From: Reticulomyxa filosa
Lineage: Eukaryota; Foraminifera; Reticulomyxidae
Assembly: GCA_000512085.1 (NCBI GenBank)
Contig: ASPP01020097.1
Coordinates: 1-26,238, forward strand
Reading direction: 5' to 3'
DNA: 26,238 nt
In this document: positions 11,518 to 22,578 of the stretch, piece after piece
How positions within the stretch are numbered: position 1 is the first letter of the stretch
Layout of the letters: every line of letters starts with the position of its first letter
Notes under the pieces: generated by a model
Databases searched by the model: none
Seen by the model: only the letters and a program-made list of their open reading frames with translations
Told to the model about the DNA's origin: nothing
Translations under genes and position numbers: made by a program

Positions 11518-13360
11518 CTATGTCGAAAGTTTATTAATTCTTTGTTGCCGTTGTAAATTGGCAAGAAATTGTTCAAATTGTGCCAATTTTTGTTGGAATT
11601 CGATCGGATTGGTATAGAGTGTGTCCGAATGTGGGCCAAACTGTGACATGTATATATGTGGTGAAGAGGGGGGAAAAATATATATAAATATGGATCAACT
11701 CAACATTTTTATGGTCGAAATATTGCTCAATCGTGGTGAAGCAAACATTACAAACGGGACAATAGACACAAGGCGTAGTTGGATAATACAAAGGCAAGCA
11801 AAAAGACAATTCTTGAAGTTTACAGAAAATTTGGACAGATATTTGAGAAGAAAGGCCTTGATAAAAAATCGAAGTGGTGGCATTGTTGATAGTTGGAATA
11901 TTTGGTGGATGTGTTTGCGTCAATTTTATTTTCTTTGAAGGAGAGGGGTTAACGCTCATAGAATTGGATGGAAGCTTAAGGTTAGAACTTTTTGATGGCT
12001 GCTGTTTTGTCAAATGCTTTTGAAATGATTTAATCCCAGGATGTATTTTCGAGTGTTCCGCAGAAAGATAGTGCTGAATAATTTTTTCAAACGAGGAAAA
12101 ATCCATTTGGCAAGGAACACAAGTAAAATTATTGTCCCTACACATCATTTTTTTTATATGTCTTTGAGATGCAAGATGTTGTTGTACAGCATTGTAACCA
12201 TTAAATCGTTTTTCACAACAATTGCACATTAAAAGTGTATCATCTGCTACAGGTTTTTTGTAGTTGATTCCGCGTTGTGAAACATTGGAGATAACACGAG
12301 GGAATGTCCGAATGCCATCATTATTTTTCCTTTTTTTTGTTGTTGTGGTTGAAGAGAATTTGAAAATAGTCTCAATATGACCATGTCATATATTACACGT
12401 GCATATATCGTTTCTATTGTAGTAGGTGCCACATGATATGTGTGAGCACGTAATATGGACTATCTACATACCTAATCCTTCCCCAGGTTTAAAACCATAC
12501 TTTTGCATTAGCTTCATTCCATATTCGCTGACGACAGAGAATTGCTGCTCGTTTTTTATTGGTAGATGCAGGGAATGATTATTGCTATCAAGTTTTTTTG
12601 CCCCGTAGTTGTTTGCCCAGTTGTAGTGTATTCCACGCCATCATAAAGAGTTGCCCCCTTTTCAAAATGATTAAAAATATTTCCAATTGTCTGTTTTTCA
12701 TTGCTTTTATCCTTGCTGTTTTTACTATTGTTACTGCCATTGTGATTGTCATTAGTCCCATTGGTTGCCTTTGGATAAGCTGCTGATTCACTATTTTGGA
12801 ATTGCGAGTTTTCTTTTTGAAAATTTAATTGATTTCCCCCATTTGTCTTTTGTTCATTTGTACTCGGCCATTCTCCATTCCATACATTGCTATTGTCAGT
12901 GAGGCTGTGTCCATTCTGTTTTGAATGCGTGTCTTTTGAATTTGTTTCTGCACGATTTAAGTTAGCCTTTTTCAATTCAAAAAAATTTCTTTGCTACATC
13001 TTGAATGTGCGTTATCTTTTTGTTGATCACTCTTGCAAAAAAAAAAAAAAACTTTACATTAAATTGTGATACTTTTATTCTTTGAACAATTGGTACATTT
13101 CCTTGATATTCATGATCGTTTTTCACCCTTGTTTTGCTTTCTGATTCAATATCTCTTACTATTTCTTGGCTAGTCTTTTTGGTTGGCAATATCGAATTTT
13201 CTATTTTGGTACCGTTCTGACTAGATGGTACTGCCGTCTGATTGCCTGTTAACCTCTCTGGTCTGAAATAGGGTTTTGCATCAGGAGGAGGCGGACAAGA
13301 AGGGGGTGGAGGCTTTACTGCTGGGGGAGAAGGCACAAAATAGAAATTTGAAGCACTCAT
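11518..13360 (-). CDS. G-patch and C2H2 zinc-finger protein (RNA-processing type)
   Basis: Starts at ATG 13360 with a Pro-rich N terminus (MSASNFYFVPSPPAVKPPPP), then a Lys/Asn/Ser-rich region. A G-patch follows: YGMKLMQKYGFKPGEGLG, split by the 12330-12471 intron, then KNNDGIRTFPRV. Next are U1/matrin-like C2H2 fingers: CNCCEKRFNGYNAVQQHLASQRH and CVPCQMDFSSFEKIIQHYLSAEH. A third (CPVCNVCFTTIEQYFDHKN) precedes the last intron (11641-11704), and the final exon reads FGPHSDTLYTNPIEFQQK to TAG at 11518. G-patch plus U1-type finger proteins act in splicing or RNA metabolism, usually as helicase partners. The frame is broken near 12979-12985 and 12592-12598, both homopolymers. The G-patch junction needs either one extra A or donor GTAG at 12467 instead of GTATGT at 12471. 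Decay to a pseudogene cannot be excluded. It is convergent with the lipase gene, 105 bp apart. Confidence 0.82.
13032..13057 (-). other. possible 26-bp intron
   Basis: On the minus strand GTAAAG, fifteen T's and GCAAG lie between coding-like blocks of the G-patch gene. Reading straight through gives KFFFFFARVINKK, which is also in frame and followed by credible sequence (KKITHIQDVAKKF). Splicing is therefore possible but not required. Confidence 0.3.
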
Positions 13361-13783
13361 TCCTCCTTATAATTCGGTTATTGTGCCTTTTTTTAGACTG
13401 GGACAGGTTAACGTCAAAACATAGTACTTTTTGAATCGGTTGCGCCAACAACCGTAACTGATATTATTTGAATTTGACACTCTTCAAAAAATTCAGGTTG
13501 ATGACAACCTCAGTCACGTGAGAGCCTCAAAACAAAAATTTGCTTCTGAAATTTTTTATGCAAGTCGAAACGCGACATGCGCAAAATTCAAGCCGCTAGC
13601 GATGTAAAACAAAATCGATTAAAATGAGAAACAAGGCAGTCAATATTAAGTTGAAGTTTGCAACTTCAGTTCAAAGTAGAACTGTGTTTAAATTACAAAA
13701 ATCAGTCCACCTACCGGCTGACTTGTTCAAACTTAATAATTCATTGAGGAATAGCATAAGATGACTCCAAAAACACTGTCACT
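13361..13783. other. intergenic stretch between eS6 and G-patch genes
   Basis: No supported gene. It holds the 5' flank of the G-patch gene and the 3' flank of eS6, both on the minus strand, and a GTCACGTGA site at 13513-13521. Confidence 0.7.
13513..13520 (-). promoter_or_regulatory. GTCACGTG E-box-like site upstream of the G-patch gene
   Basis: Octamer GTCACGTG (extended to GTCACGTGA) about 150 bp upstream of the minus-strand ATG at 13360. It matches the site upstream of the lipase. Regulatory use is inferred from position and identity only. Confidence 0.35.
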
Positions 13784-14911
13784 TTACTGTTTGGGTTTTT
13801 TGCCTTGCTTTTTTGATTGTTGTGCGGTTGCTTGTGGTTGTTTTTTTCCTTGATCCGCTGATTGTGTTTGTTTGGTCTGTTGTTTCTTTTCAGCTCCTTT
13901 CTTTCCACTGCCCTTTTGTTGGCCTTTTTTTCTCAGGTCCTTTTGATGCAGTCTTTGTTTTTTGAGTGGTTTTCTTTTGTTCCAGAGCATCTTTTTTTTC
14001 TTGAACACGTTTGTGTGTTCCTGCCAACTTTTCAAAGTATTCTTTGCGTTTTTGGAAGGAGCGTCTGCGGCGGTTTATCACACGTTTTTCCATTGCTCTG
14101 CGTCGATGTTTAATTGTTGGGGTAATCAAGCGCTGTTCACAATAGTTTTTTAAAATTATTATTATTTTTTTTGTAAACACCACACTCACGGGGTTGCGCA
14201 TGTCTTTTGTCACTTAACTTGAATTTTTGGTTTTTTAACGCGAATTTTGCCACTTGCAGCTTTATATTTTCTACGGACAATGTAATCTCGGACATCGTCA
14301 CTTTTCGTCAAATTGAACATTTTTTTGATTTTGTCCACACGTTTAGGACCCAATCGGCGAGCAACCTCAGTATCTGTTAAACCTGCTATTGGTTGTTCTC
14401 CACGTTTCACAATTATAAGTGACAACACTGCTATATCAGAAGCGACAATGCACCCTCGAACAGCTTTTCTTTTTGGTTCTCCTTTCTTTTTGGATAATAG
14501 CAAGGCATGCCTATTAAGGAGAAGGGGAAAGAGGGAGGGAAAAAAAAGTGGTCATAGGTCGGGCGAGATTGCGCAACACTTCACACCCTGAACATCATAC
14601 CTCGTCTCAACAATAATCGCACACGACGGTTGACCAAAACACCTTGTCTCATTGGAAAGCCATCTTTGTCATTTCCACCGGTAATTTTGAAAACATAGCC
14701 TTTGAATTCATCTCCCAAAGCATCAGCAGGGACTTCTTCGGCCATTCGTCTTTCCATGAAAACACGTAATTTGTTCTCATCTTCAATTTCAATCTTTTTT
14801 TGAGCGCCTGTGGCTGGGTTAGCAATGTTGAGCTATTGTTCCACGACAAACCATATGACAACAACAGAAAAGCTAGAAAGAGAGGACATATTATTCTTTA
14901 CAGACCTTCAT
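13784..14911 (-). CDS. RPS6: 40S ribosomal protein eS6
   Basis: Component of the small ribosomal subunit. Exons on the minus strand: 14911-14906 (encoding only Met-Lys), 14832-14601, 14510-14219 and 14132 onward. The protein reads [21 protein letters not shown], then [80 protein letters not shown] and [17 protein letters not shown], all at the expected places. Frame continuity needs one extra base in the A runs of exon 3 (14483-14491): before it the sequence is MPCYYPKK, after it KGEPKRK, matching the family's Cys-Tyr-x-Pro region. The Lys-rich tail ends at 13890 as read. A one-base change in the A7 run at 13925-13931 instead opens a Lys/Gln-rich tail to 13784. Human eS6 has 249 residues; these models give 257 or 292. 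Confidence 0.96.
14483..14491 (-). other. RPS6: homopolymer frame break in eS6
   Basis: Plus strand TTTCTTTTT, that is coding-strand A5-G-A3. Both flanking frames are unmistakably eS6 and are offset by one base; one extra A restores continuity and makes the exon length fit phase 1 to phase 0. Confidence 0.85.
14906..14911 (-). other. RPS6: six-base first coding exon of eS6 (Met-Lys)
   Basis: On the minus strand ATGAAG is followed directly by GTCTGT, and the next acceptor (AACAATAG at 14833-14834) joins in phase 0 to LNIANPATG. eS6 proteins begin Met-Lys-Leu-Asn-Ile, so the exon is assigned by family identity. Confidence 0.85.
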
Positions 14912-15302
14912 TGTTCTTGTTCGAAGAAGAAATGCGAGTTACAAATACCCTTTTTTTCGTTTGCGTCCTTTTTGAAAAGGCCATTCGTTTTTTTAAAGGA
15001 AAACTCTAGACACTGGTTTTGGTGAGAATACGTAATCCTGGAGATGAAAAAAATAAATTTAAGGTAGCACAAAAACAAACTCACATGAGAAAGTCAGAAA
15101 TATAGTCCAATGACATAACATTCATTGTAAACTAGAACTTAGGAATTACACAATATTGTGCAATCTGTTCATTTTGTCTGCTTGAAACAAGGACATAAGC
15201 AGTAGACAAACGTATTACATTATCTCAAGTTGGAAAAATAAAAACACTCCGAGAAAGGATAAAAGAGGTGATGACATGAGGATACGAGGGGAGAGATGAA
15301 TA
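14912..15302. other. intergenic stretch, eS6 upstream and ARF-GEF downstream flank
   Basis: About 390 bp without a supported gene. AT-rich, with no motif I can defend. It should contain the eS6 promoter and the ARF-GEF 3' end processing signals, since both neighbours are on the minus strand. Confidence 0.65.
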
Positions 15303-18300
15303 TTACGAGGTAGATTCATGTTGCAATAACGGAGCAACTTCGGCCAAAATTGCCCAGCTTTCTGTCCACACGTCTTCTCCAGAAACTTGACTGGACTGCT
15401 CCATTACCTCGTTTGATTTTACTAACAAAATTAAATCTTTGAGCCATTCCATGCAACGGATTAAGATGGCTTCGTTGCTGCAATTCAACAGAAATTCTTT
15501 CATGCATTTCAAGAAATGATACCAAAATTTGTCAAAGTGTTTCGCATGGGCTAGCGTATCCAATTTGCTGTCAAATATATAAACTATAATTTCCAACAGC
15601 GAGGTTCTCAAATCAACTGTTGACACACAAAACATTTCGCAATTTACAATAATTGCACCAAGATTGCACATTACAAAAAACACTTTGAAATGAAACGTAT
15701 ACAACATATAATGTAATTTGCAAAAAAAAAAAATAAATATTGTATATCATAGCAAACCATCTTTAGCTTCCAAAGTCTCTGACTTAAATTTGAGGTCATT
15801 GGCAAGAAAGAACCTGTGGCCTTCTTTTTCGGACAGTGGAACAAGTAACGGCAACAACACATACTCCAATACCTTTTTGAGATCTTCTCCAGACTCGAAT
15901 TGACGAAGATTGGGAATTTCAACAGGTTGTGAAATGAGTGTGGCCTTTTCACATTATATACATGTATGTATATATTGGCATTTGAAAATATCGTTAGCAA
16001 ACGTATACGTAAAACAACACAAAACAAAAAAACAAGCTGTTAACATGTAAACAATCAAGAGCATATTTCCGCGTATGAAAATCAGCATGTATAGCGAATT
16101 TGGCAATGGTAAAAATAGCCTTATACCACAATGAATGTAATTTTTGCAAAGGCAGTCGAGACATGTTTGGAATATCGTTGTGCAAAGTGAGAATGATATT
16201 AATGATACGATTGCAAGCGACCGCATCATCGAAATGATTAGCGGCAAAGGACGATAGGACATCTAGCAAAACAGCAAAGTTGACCTCAGTGGTATACTCT
16301 TTGAGAATGGTTTCAACTAATTGAAATGCCTCCAGATAGCATTCTTTGTCGTATTTGCAATCAGCGAATCTTTGTAGCAACTGGAGGACAACCGTCCAAT
16401 CATCCTCACTAACAATACATCGAAACGATGTTGGTTTCGTTTGGACATTGGATGATGACTTGAGGTCCTTGGGAGACTGTTCCTTTTGATCGGTGGTAGA
16501 TACACGTGTGTGTTCCTCGTGTTCATCGACACCGGACAAGTGTTCCGCAGATAGTAACAGCACGAGACCAGCCACAACGCGTCGACCCACAGCAAACAAC
16601 AGATGGTCATCCAAGCATCCAATCAAGTGTAGAAATGTGACGGCCTTATTTCGGATGGTGGCATCAGGTATGTCCGACAGACAAGAGCACAGCTTCATGA
16701 CATGCACGACAACCCTTTCAAAGAAAAAGTCTGGCTCCACGTGATGGACAAATGGTTCATCCACATCATCATTGCCAATGTTGTCGATATACTTACATTG
16801 ATAACTTTGGAGTAGGTTTTGATAATGTTCGGAGACAGGCGTCCAAATTTGTGGAAGTCGATCTAAGTTGGCCACAACCACCTGTCCTAATCTCTCCAAA
16901 CAAAAGATCTTCATGTCCAATGACAAAGGCAAGCAAATGACGTCTTTGTCCACATACGGCCCATGTTCGTTGTCCTTGTCGATATTCGAAGCAGACCGAT
17001 CTGTTTCTTCACTGCTGCTGGAAGTATATCTCGGCTTGACTGGAAAAGGATCCAAGGACGTCAAGACTTGTGTGGCTGCAAATGGCGAGGATAGATCCGT
17101 GGAGACATTAGCCTTGCTGCCCTTTGTCGTGGTTGCCAAGCCGTTTTGTTGTCGCAGGACAGGGACGTGTTGCAGCGAGTTGGAGGACAACGTCACCAAT
17201 GTTCGCACCAGAGGCAATAGCACGTGCAAGTGATAGAACTTGGCATTGCTAAACGCCTTGGACAAGTCACACTTGGCTACTTGATCAGTTATGATCTCTG
17301 AAGAAAGATCACGAAGGTCTTGTCCCCACGGCAGCGCATCGATTTCATTAGCCAGGGCAGCTTGTTTTTGTTGTGTAGGATATGTATGTGTGTGTTTTTG
17401 TGTACTTGATTTTTTTGACCGTTTGGGAACATTGATCATTTCCTCATTGCTATTGCTATTGCTATTGCTATTGCTATTGCCATTATTATTACTACTGGTA
17501 TGTACTGTGGACGTTTTCAAAAAGTCGTGCTGGTATGCAGACATAGCCGCAGTGCTAAGGACATACTCTTCCTTGGTTGCCACCGAAAATAAGGCATTCC
17601 AAGCCAATGAAAACCAACTGGTCCACGCATCTGTGGAACTCTTGTTGTCATCACTTTTTACCGACTGATGTCGAATTGAAGGGAAAGGCTCAAACTTGCT
17701 ATCAGTGAAATCGTCCATTTTAAACAAATGCGACGGCATCACGTTCAACTCCAACAACCACAATACAACCTTCATCACCGACGACCATCCATCAGTCAAC
17801 AACATTCCCCCATGACTATGAACCAGATCAAAGAATAGCTTCAATTCGAATACAATGTTCGACTCCACACACTTTTGAGTGGAAAAGGACAATGGATTCC
17901 AAATGATCGCCGTCACAATGCTACCGTTGTTGCCACTTTGATTACTGCTACTGATGTTGCTGATGTTGCTGTTGTTGTTATTCTTGCGTGTTTTTTCCGC
18001 GAATTGCAAGAGATGGGCCATCAAGTTGTTACAAATGCTATGCACAATGGCATTGAAAGCACTTCGGATCTGATAACAATGAGCAATACGTGCCAACGTC
18101 TTGAACCCTTGGGCAATCTTTTCCAGCACCTTGGAGTGTGGAGCACACTGCAAATGGAACTCCAAAATCTGTAAAGCCGGCTCCCATACGATATTAAACA
18201 TTTCCATTCCATTGCTATGCAAGGCAATCGTCTTGAACTTGCCTCCAGTCTGTGCTTTTTTCAGCACGTGTTTCCATTCGCTTTTCTTGATGTCGTATCC

Positions 18301-21300
18301 ACTGTTATTTCTCGAGTGACTGGGCCTGTCTACAAAAAAGTCTTCATTGTCATAATGTTGTTGTTGTTGTTGTTGTTGTTGTGAAAGATTGGTGGAATCA
18401 ATGGAACTCTCACGGTCATTGGAATGATTTTTACTATCCTTCTCCTGGTCTTCTCCATCCACTACATCTCGACTGCCATTGTCCTTGTCAATAATGCTCC
18501 CTGGGAAACTGGACATGGAGCTAGAAGATCGAAGTGGCTCCACACTGTGTCCTTGATCGGCAATGGCCGAATAGTCGGCAGTCTCCAGATAAGGGTAAAA
18601 CTGGTGGTCGGAGGTGAAAATGTCTCTGAAATCTCCGGTGCGGATTTTGATTTCGTTGGCGGTGATGGAATAGTAAATCTTTTCAATAAATGGAATGGGA
18701 AAATCCTCTTTTGCATTCAGTCCCTTGAGATTGGCCTTGTAATTGTCCAAAGTCATTTTCGTTCGAATTTGTGTGTTATGCGCGTCGGTATTGAGTTGGA
18801 TGATAGAGAAAGCCACCAAAAAAGCCGCGTCTTTGGTACGCAGTGGACTATCTTTGGGTTGCTGCTCAAAGTACTTTTCGCTAAACACTTCGATGATTCG
18901 CGACACCTCTTGGGCCTCGCCGCGCAACACAAAGGATTCCAAAAACATGCGCAACGACTCGTCGATCGACAAGTCATGAAAGTCAAACTTGGCCACGTAG
19001 TGCTTGAGGACCTCTTGATGAAAGCTCTTGCTGCTTCCTAAAAATGATCCAATCTGCACTTTGTCCAAATACGGGTTGCCGTGAAAAAATTCGCTGACAT
19101 TTTCGGCGGACAGAGGGTCTTGCAACACACCAATTTGTTGTAAGTATTCAAACGAGTGGTGACCTTTGTCGTTGAAATGCTTCGCCGCCAATTTCATTCG
19201 CCTTTTTTTTGTTGTTGGCGACGGATCTCTTCGATTTCGCTATCCAATTCTCGTTTCGATTCGGTCGAGTCATTTAATAAGTACTCTTTTACTTCTTTTT
19301 CATCGTTATCATCATCGTCATTATTATCATTATTATTATTATTATCATTATTATTATTATTGTTATTGTTATTGTTATTGTTATTGCTATTGCTATTGCT
19401 ATTGCTATTGATATTATTATCTTCTTTTTCTTCTTCCAATGGGGGTAACACGATATCAGCACTGTTATGCTGTGGAGTGGAAAGGACACGTTGCCGGTTG
19501 CTCGGCTTGAGACGCGCAGACTTGCCTGCGGACCACAGCGAATTGCGTGTGCAAAACTTGCGACCGATGCAATCGATAACAGCCAAGATGCCCTCCATCG
19601 CGATGAAATTGAGTTCAGTCAGCACATTTGTGGCATTGGCATTGAGATTGGTGCTGGAGTGTCTGCGATGGTGTGAGGTGGACGAAAGGGGCTGGGATGA
19701 TGATGATGATGATGATGAAGAAGAAGAAGAATTATATACGTCCACAGGCATGGCTTGCAACGCCAGGAACTTGCACAAGTCTTCAAACAAATGAGTGCAT
19801 CCGACTTGACAGTCATAATTTGTGTAAAGTCCCACGATCAAGTCCGGCTCTCTGCAAAACTCGACGATGCTTTCCAAAACCAACTCCTTTTGTTCGAAAG
19901 ATGATTGATTGGACTCTGCGATTCGCAAGTGCACGCTAATGAAAAAGACCTCCAGCTGCACTCGGATGACTTCCTTCACCGCATTGAACAAGTCAAAGAT
20001 GATGCGCAGCGTCAGCGACAAAATTCCAAAGTGTTGACTTTGCGAGTTGGTTAGCAAGTGGCGACACAGGTCGTCTTGGATGATCATGATCAGCTCGCTG
20101 TGCTTATTCAAAAAACGCCCACTCGTTTCCAACGCCACGTTAATGAGTCGCAGTCCAAACTCGCGCACGTTGGGCGTATTTTCGGCAATGTTCGGGTTGA
20201 TCAGATGTGTCAAGTAACGGAATATCCGGACCATTGCTTTCACTCCAAATGGACGACCGAGCTTGCTCAGTCCATTGCCTGTGCTCGTATACGACTGGGA
20301 GTGCAATAGTGACCATGGCTCCATCATTTCCGCACTGTCTGTCGAGGATACTTGTCGATCGTTATTTGTTTCATTGTTGTCATTCACTTTTGTCGTCAAT
20401 GGCCTTTGGCTCGATGAACTCTCTTTCCACCATTTGTCTTGCAACGAATAGTGCATCATCCTTTGCATTCGTTGTCTGTGTCCAAAGGGTTGGATCATGC
20501 CACTCGTATTGTAATATCTCATCCATCGATTCTCACTTTCCATAGCCACAGGGTCACTTATCTTTTTCTTATTCATCGCTGTCATTGTGGTTGTCCAATG
20601 GACGCCATCATGTGCTGATTCGTGTTTTGGCTTGGCCTTGCTTTTATTCACATTTGCATCTGCATTTACATTTACATTTACATTTGCATTTACATTTGCA
20701 TTTGCATTTGCATTTGCATTTGCATTCGCACTTGCTTGTATCAATGACTGACAATTTGCATTCCAAATATCCTCATCCACTAATTCGCTAAATATCAACA
20801 AGATCATTTGAATCAATGTGTTCTCGATATATCGCACCATCAACAAACTGTTGTTATCAGAGTAATACGTGCGCATCTCAAACACGTGCTGAATTATCTT
20901 ACACACGTCATCGTCGGATAACATATATCCCGCGGGTGATCGTAGTGTTTCTAACAACACTTCCATTTTTCGGATTGACACCAGCTCTTCTTCACTGCGA
21001 AAATTTCCTGTGTCATTCAAAAACATGCTCTGGTCTAGTGTTTCATTTGCAACAATTAAATTCAAAGGAGAACAATAATAAATACAATACATTTATATTA
21101 GAGAGGGAACACGAAAGAGAACACAAATTATATTAAAATGTGCGTCGGATGTACATGTTATTATATAAAGCTTACAAACTGTCGAACTTGGCATGAATAA
21201 CGGCTTCTAAAATCTGATGAAGCGCCTGACAGATATTTGGAGACTCCTCGTCTAACAGAGAATATAATAGAAATTTGTGGATTGCTGAAAGTGTCACGTT

Positions 21301-21573
21301 CATCACATCGACGGCTTTCACTTCTGATTCAATTAAATTTATAAATGGCTTTAACAACATACATGTGTCAATGTCTTTTAATGAACTTTGCAGTGCTAAA
21401 TATCCATGCAGTTCTTTAAATGATACTATCAATTCATTTCGTAAATGCTCCAATTTTTCATCTACTCCTGTAAAGTCGAATAATCCCAGGCCTTTTGAAC
21501 GGGACCTTCCCGTCACTCGTAGGATCGCTAAGACATTATGAATTTCTCCTTTCACACAATTCAGACCATTCAT
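15303..21573 (-). CDS. Sec7-domain ARF guanine nucleotide exchange factor, GBF1/GNOM class
   Basis: Activates ARF GTPases for Golgi/COPI traffic. Exons on the minus strand: 21573 to about 21176, about 21027 to 16045, 15944-15758, 15616-15303, totalling about 1960 residues (human GBF1 is about 1860). The start MNGLNCVKGEIHNVLAILRV and LEAVIHAKFD are the DCB region. A long insert of ANAN/NVNV follows, then GVKAMVRIFRYLTHLINP and a HUS box NYDC in LYTNYDCQVGCTHLFEDL. The Sec7 domain (about 19170-18590) has LRGEAQEVSRIIEVFSE, with the catalytic glutamate codon at 18916-18918, and FSIIQLNTDAHN. HDS-type helical repeats fill the C terminus, including KKVLEYVLLPLLVPL. The frame breaks once at the A8 run 19203-19210, just before the Sec7 domain (RRQQQKK/RRMKLAAKHFNDKG). 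The first intron's exact ends are uncertain; strong donor GTAAGC at 21175-21170. Confidence 0.95.
17446..17486 (-). repeat. ATTGCT hexanucleotide repeat coding Asn-Ser
   Basis: Tandem ATTGCT units on the plus strand give (NS)n in the ARF-GEF between helical repeats. Low-complexity coding insert. Confidence 0.8.
18358..18381 (-). repeat. CAA repeat coding polyglutamine in the ARF-GEF
   Basis: Eight TTG units on the plus strand encode a short Gln tract shortly after the Sec7 domain, in a Ser/Asp-rich loop. Confidence 0.8.
19203..19210 (-). other. A8 frame break just before the Sec7 domain
   Basis: Eight T's on the plus strand. As read, the DCB-HUS frame ends KKGE-stop four residues after the run, while the Sec7 frame begins immediately. 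One extra A gives a continuous helix EEIRRQQQKKRRMKLAAKHF and makes total exon length divisible by three. A termination between two separate genes is unlikely because GBF1 proteins span both halves. Confidence 0.8.
19306..19411 (-). repeat. trinucleotide/hexanucleotide tract coding poly-Asn/Asp and (NS)n
   Basis: ATT, GTT and ATC/GTC units on the plus strand run for about 100 bases and encode Asn-rich and Asp-rich sequence directly before the helix leading into the Sec7 domain. The frame is open through it, so it is coding. Confidence 0.85.
20644..20737 (-). repeat. ATTTGCATTTAC-type repeat coding (AN)n(VN)n
   Basis: Repeated six-base units CATTTG and CATTTA on the plus strand encode alternating Ala-Asn and Val-Asn. 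The tract sits in an insert within the DCB-HUS region of the ARF-GEF. Confidence 0.85.
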
Positions 21574-22578
21574 TGATGCTACCCTTAGTGTGTTTTACTT
21601 AGCTTCTATCCTATCAATTAACCAATGCTCGAGAAAAGATTTTTATTCAATATTCCAGATAAAAAAATAACGCAATCAAAAATTCTGACGGACAACCTTG
21701 AATAACAAGGCCGACTTTACACCTGAAAAAATATCAATTTTCTGCAAAGTTCCTTTGTTGGTTTTTTCTATTTTTTCCTACTTTGTAGTTCATAAGCTTT
21801 GAGCACTTGTATTTGAAAGGATACATAAGTTGTGAATTTTGTTTTAAATATTGAACTATCTTTTAAATAATTTAAGATAGTACGATAAGAATAACATTTA
21901 AAGGACACGAATATGGACAAAAACCAAGCACACTTAAATACTGAAGTACTTGCTATATTTTTAAAAAGACGTTTTTTAATTGAGAAAATAATTACATTTT
22001 AGTTTTAAATTTCATTTTTACATATATGTCGAGTGTCTAAAACAATTTCAACTGGACCAAAGTGTCAAAAAAATTGCGACGTACAAGTTAGCACTTTATT
22101 TCATTTGATCATTTGATAAATTTTATTGCTAAAATTCGATGGACAATGATAATAGCGTGCATTGTAAGCATACAATTTTTTAGCAAATGACGAAACTTGA
22201 TTTAATATATACACTTATACATTATGTTCTCAGCATATTTGGCGAATTTCATTGGTTTTCAGTTAAATTTCAATTATTTAGTTTTTCCATTATTTCAACA
22301 GCTTTCATTAATAGAATACAGTAAATATTCCATCAATATTTAAATTAAAATTTTAATATTTCTCTGTCCAGTGTTTCATTATCGCTTGATTCAATCCAAA
22401 TCCTGATGATATTTTTCACTATTTAGTACTACAGCATATTATCTGACATTGTTAAGTACATATTAATTCGTATGACAAATGCTCTATCTCTTTTTAAGTT
22501 TGAAACAGTAAGGAAATGGTTTAGCAAATTAGTGCATCTTCTTCAGCAAGCTTGCTCGATTTTTCTAATGTAGAAAGA
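21574..22578. other. AT-rich intergenic DNA
   Basis: About 1 kb with no supported gene on either strand. Composition is strongly A+T with frequent stops in all frames. It includes a near-palindrome at 21855-21881 and the ARF-GEF 5' flank. Confidence 0.7.
21855..21881. repeat. AT-rich near-palindrome
   Basis: ACTATCTT and its exact reverse complement AAGATAGT flank a short A/T core, giving an 8-bp stem. No flanking target duplication or transposase was found, so its role is unknown. Confidence 0.4.

Noticed and set aside
13862-14153. Plus-strand Phe/Leu-rich frames over eS6
   Set aside because: Antisense shadow of the Lys-rich eS6 tail.
19156-19794. 212-codon plus-strand frame rich in Leu and Ser
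   Set aside because: It is antisense to the ARF-GEF and its Leu runs are the complement of the poly-Asn codons; no independent support.
15303-21573. Two separate genes (DCB-HUS protein and Sec7 protein)
   Set aside because: The frames abut at an A8 run and GBF1-class proteins contain both halves in this order; a one-base length change is simpler.
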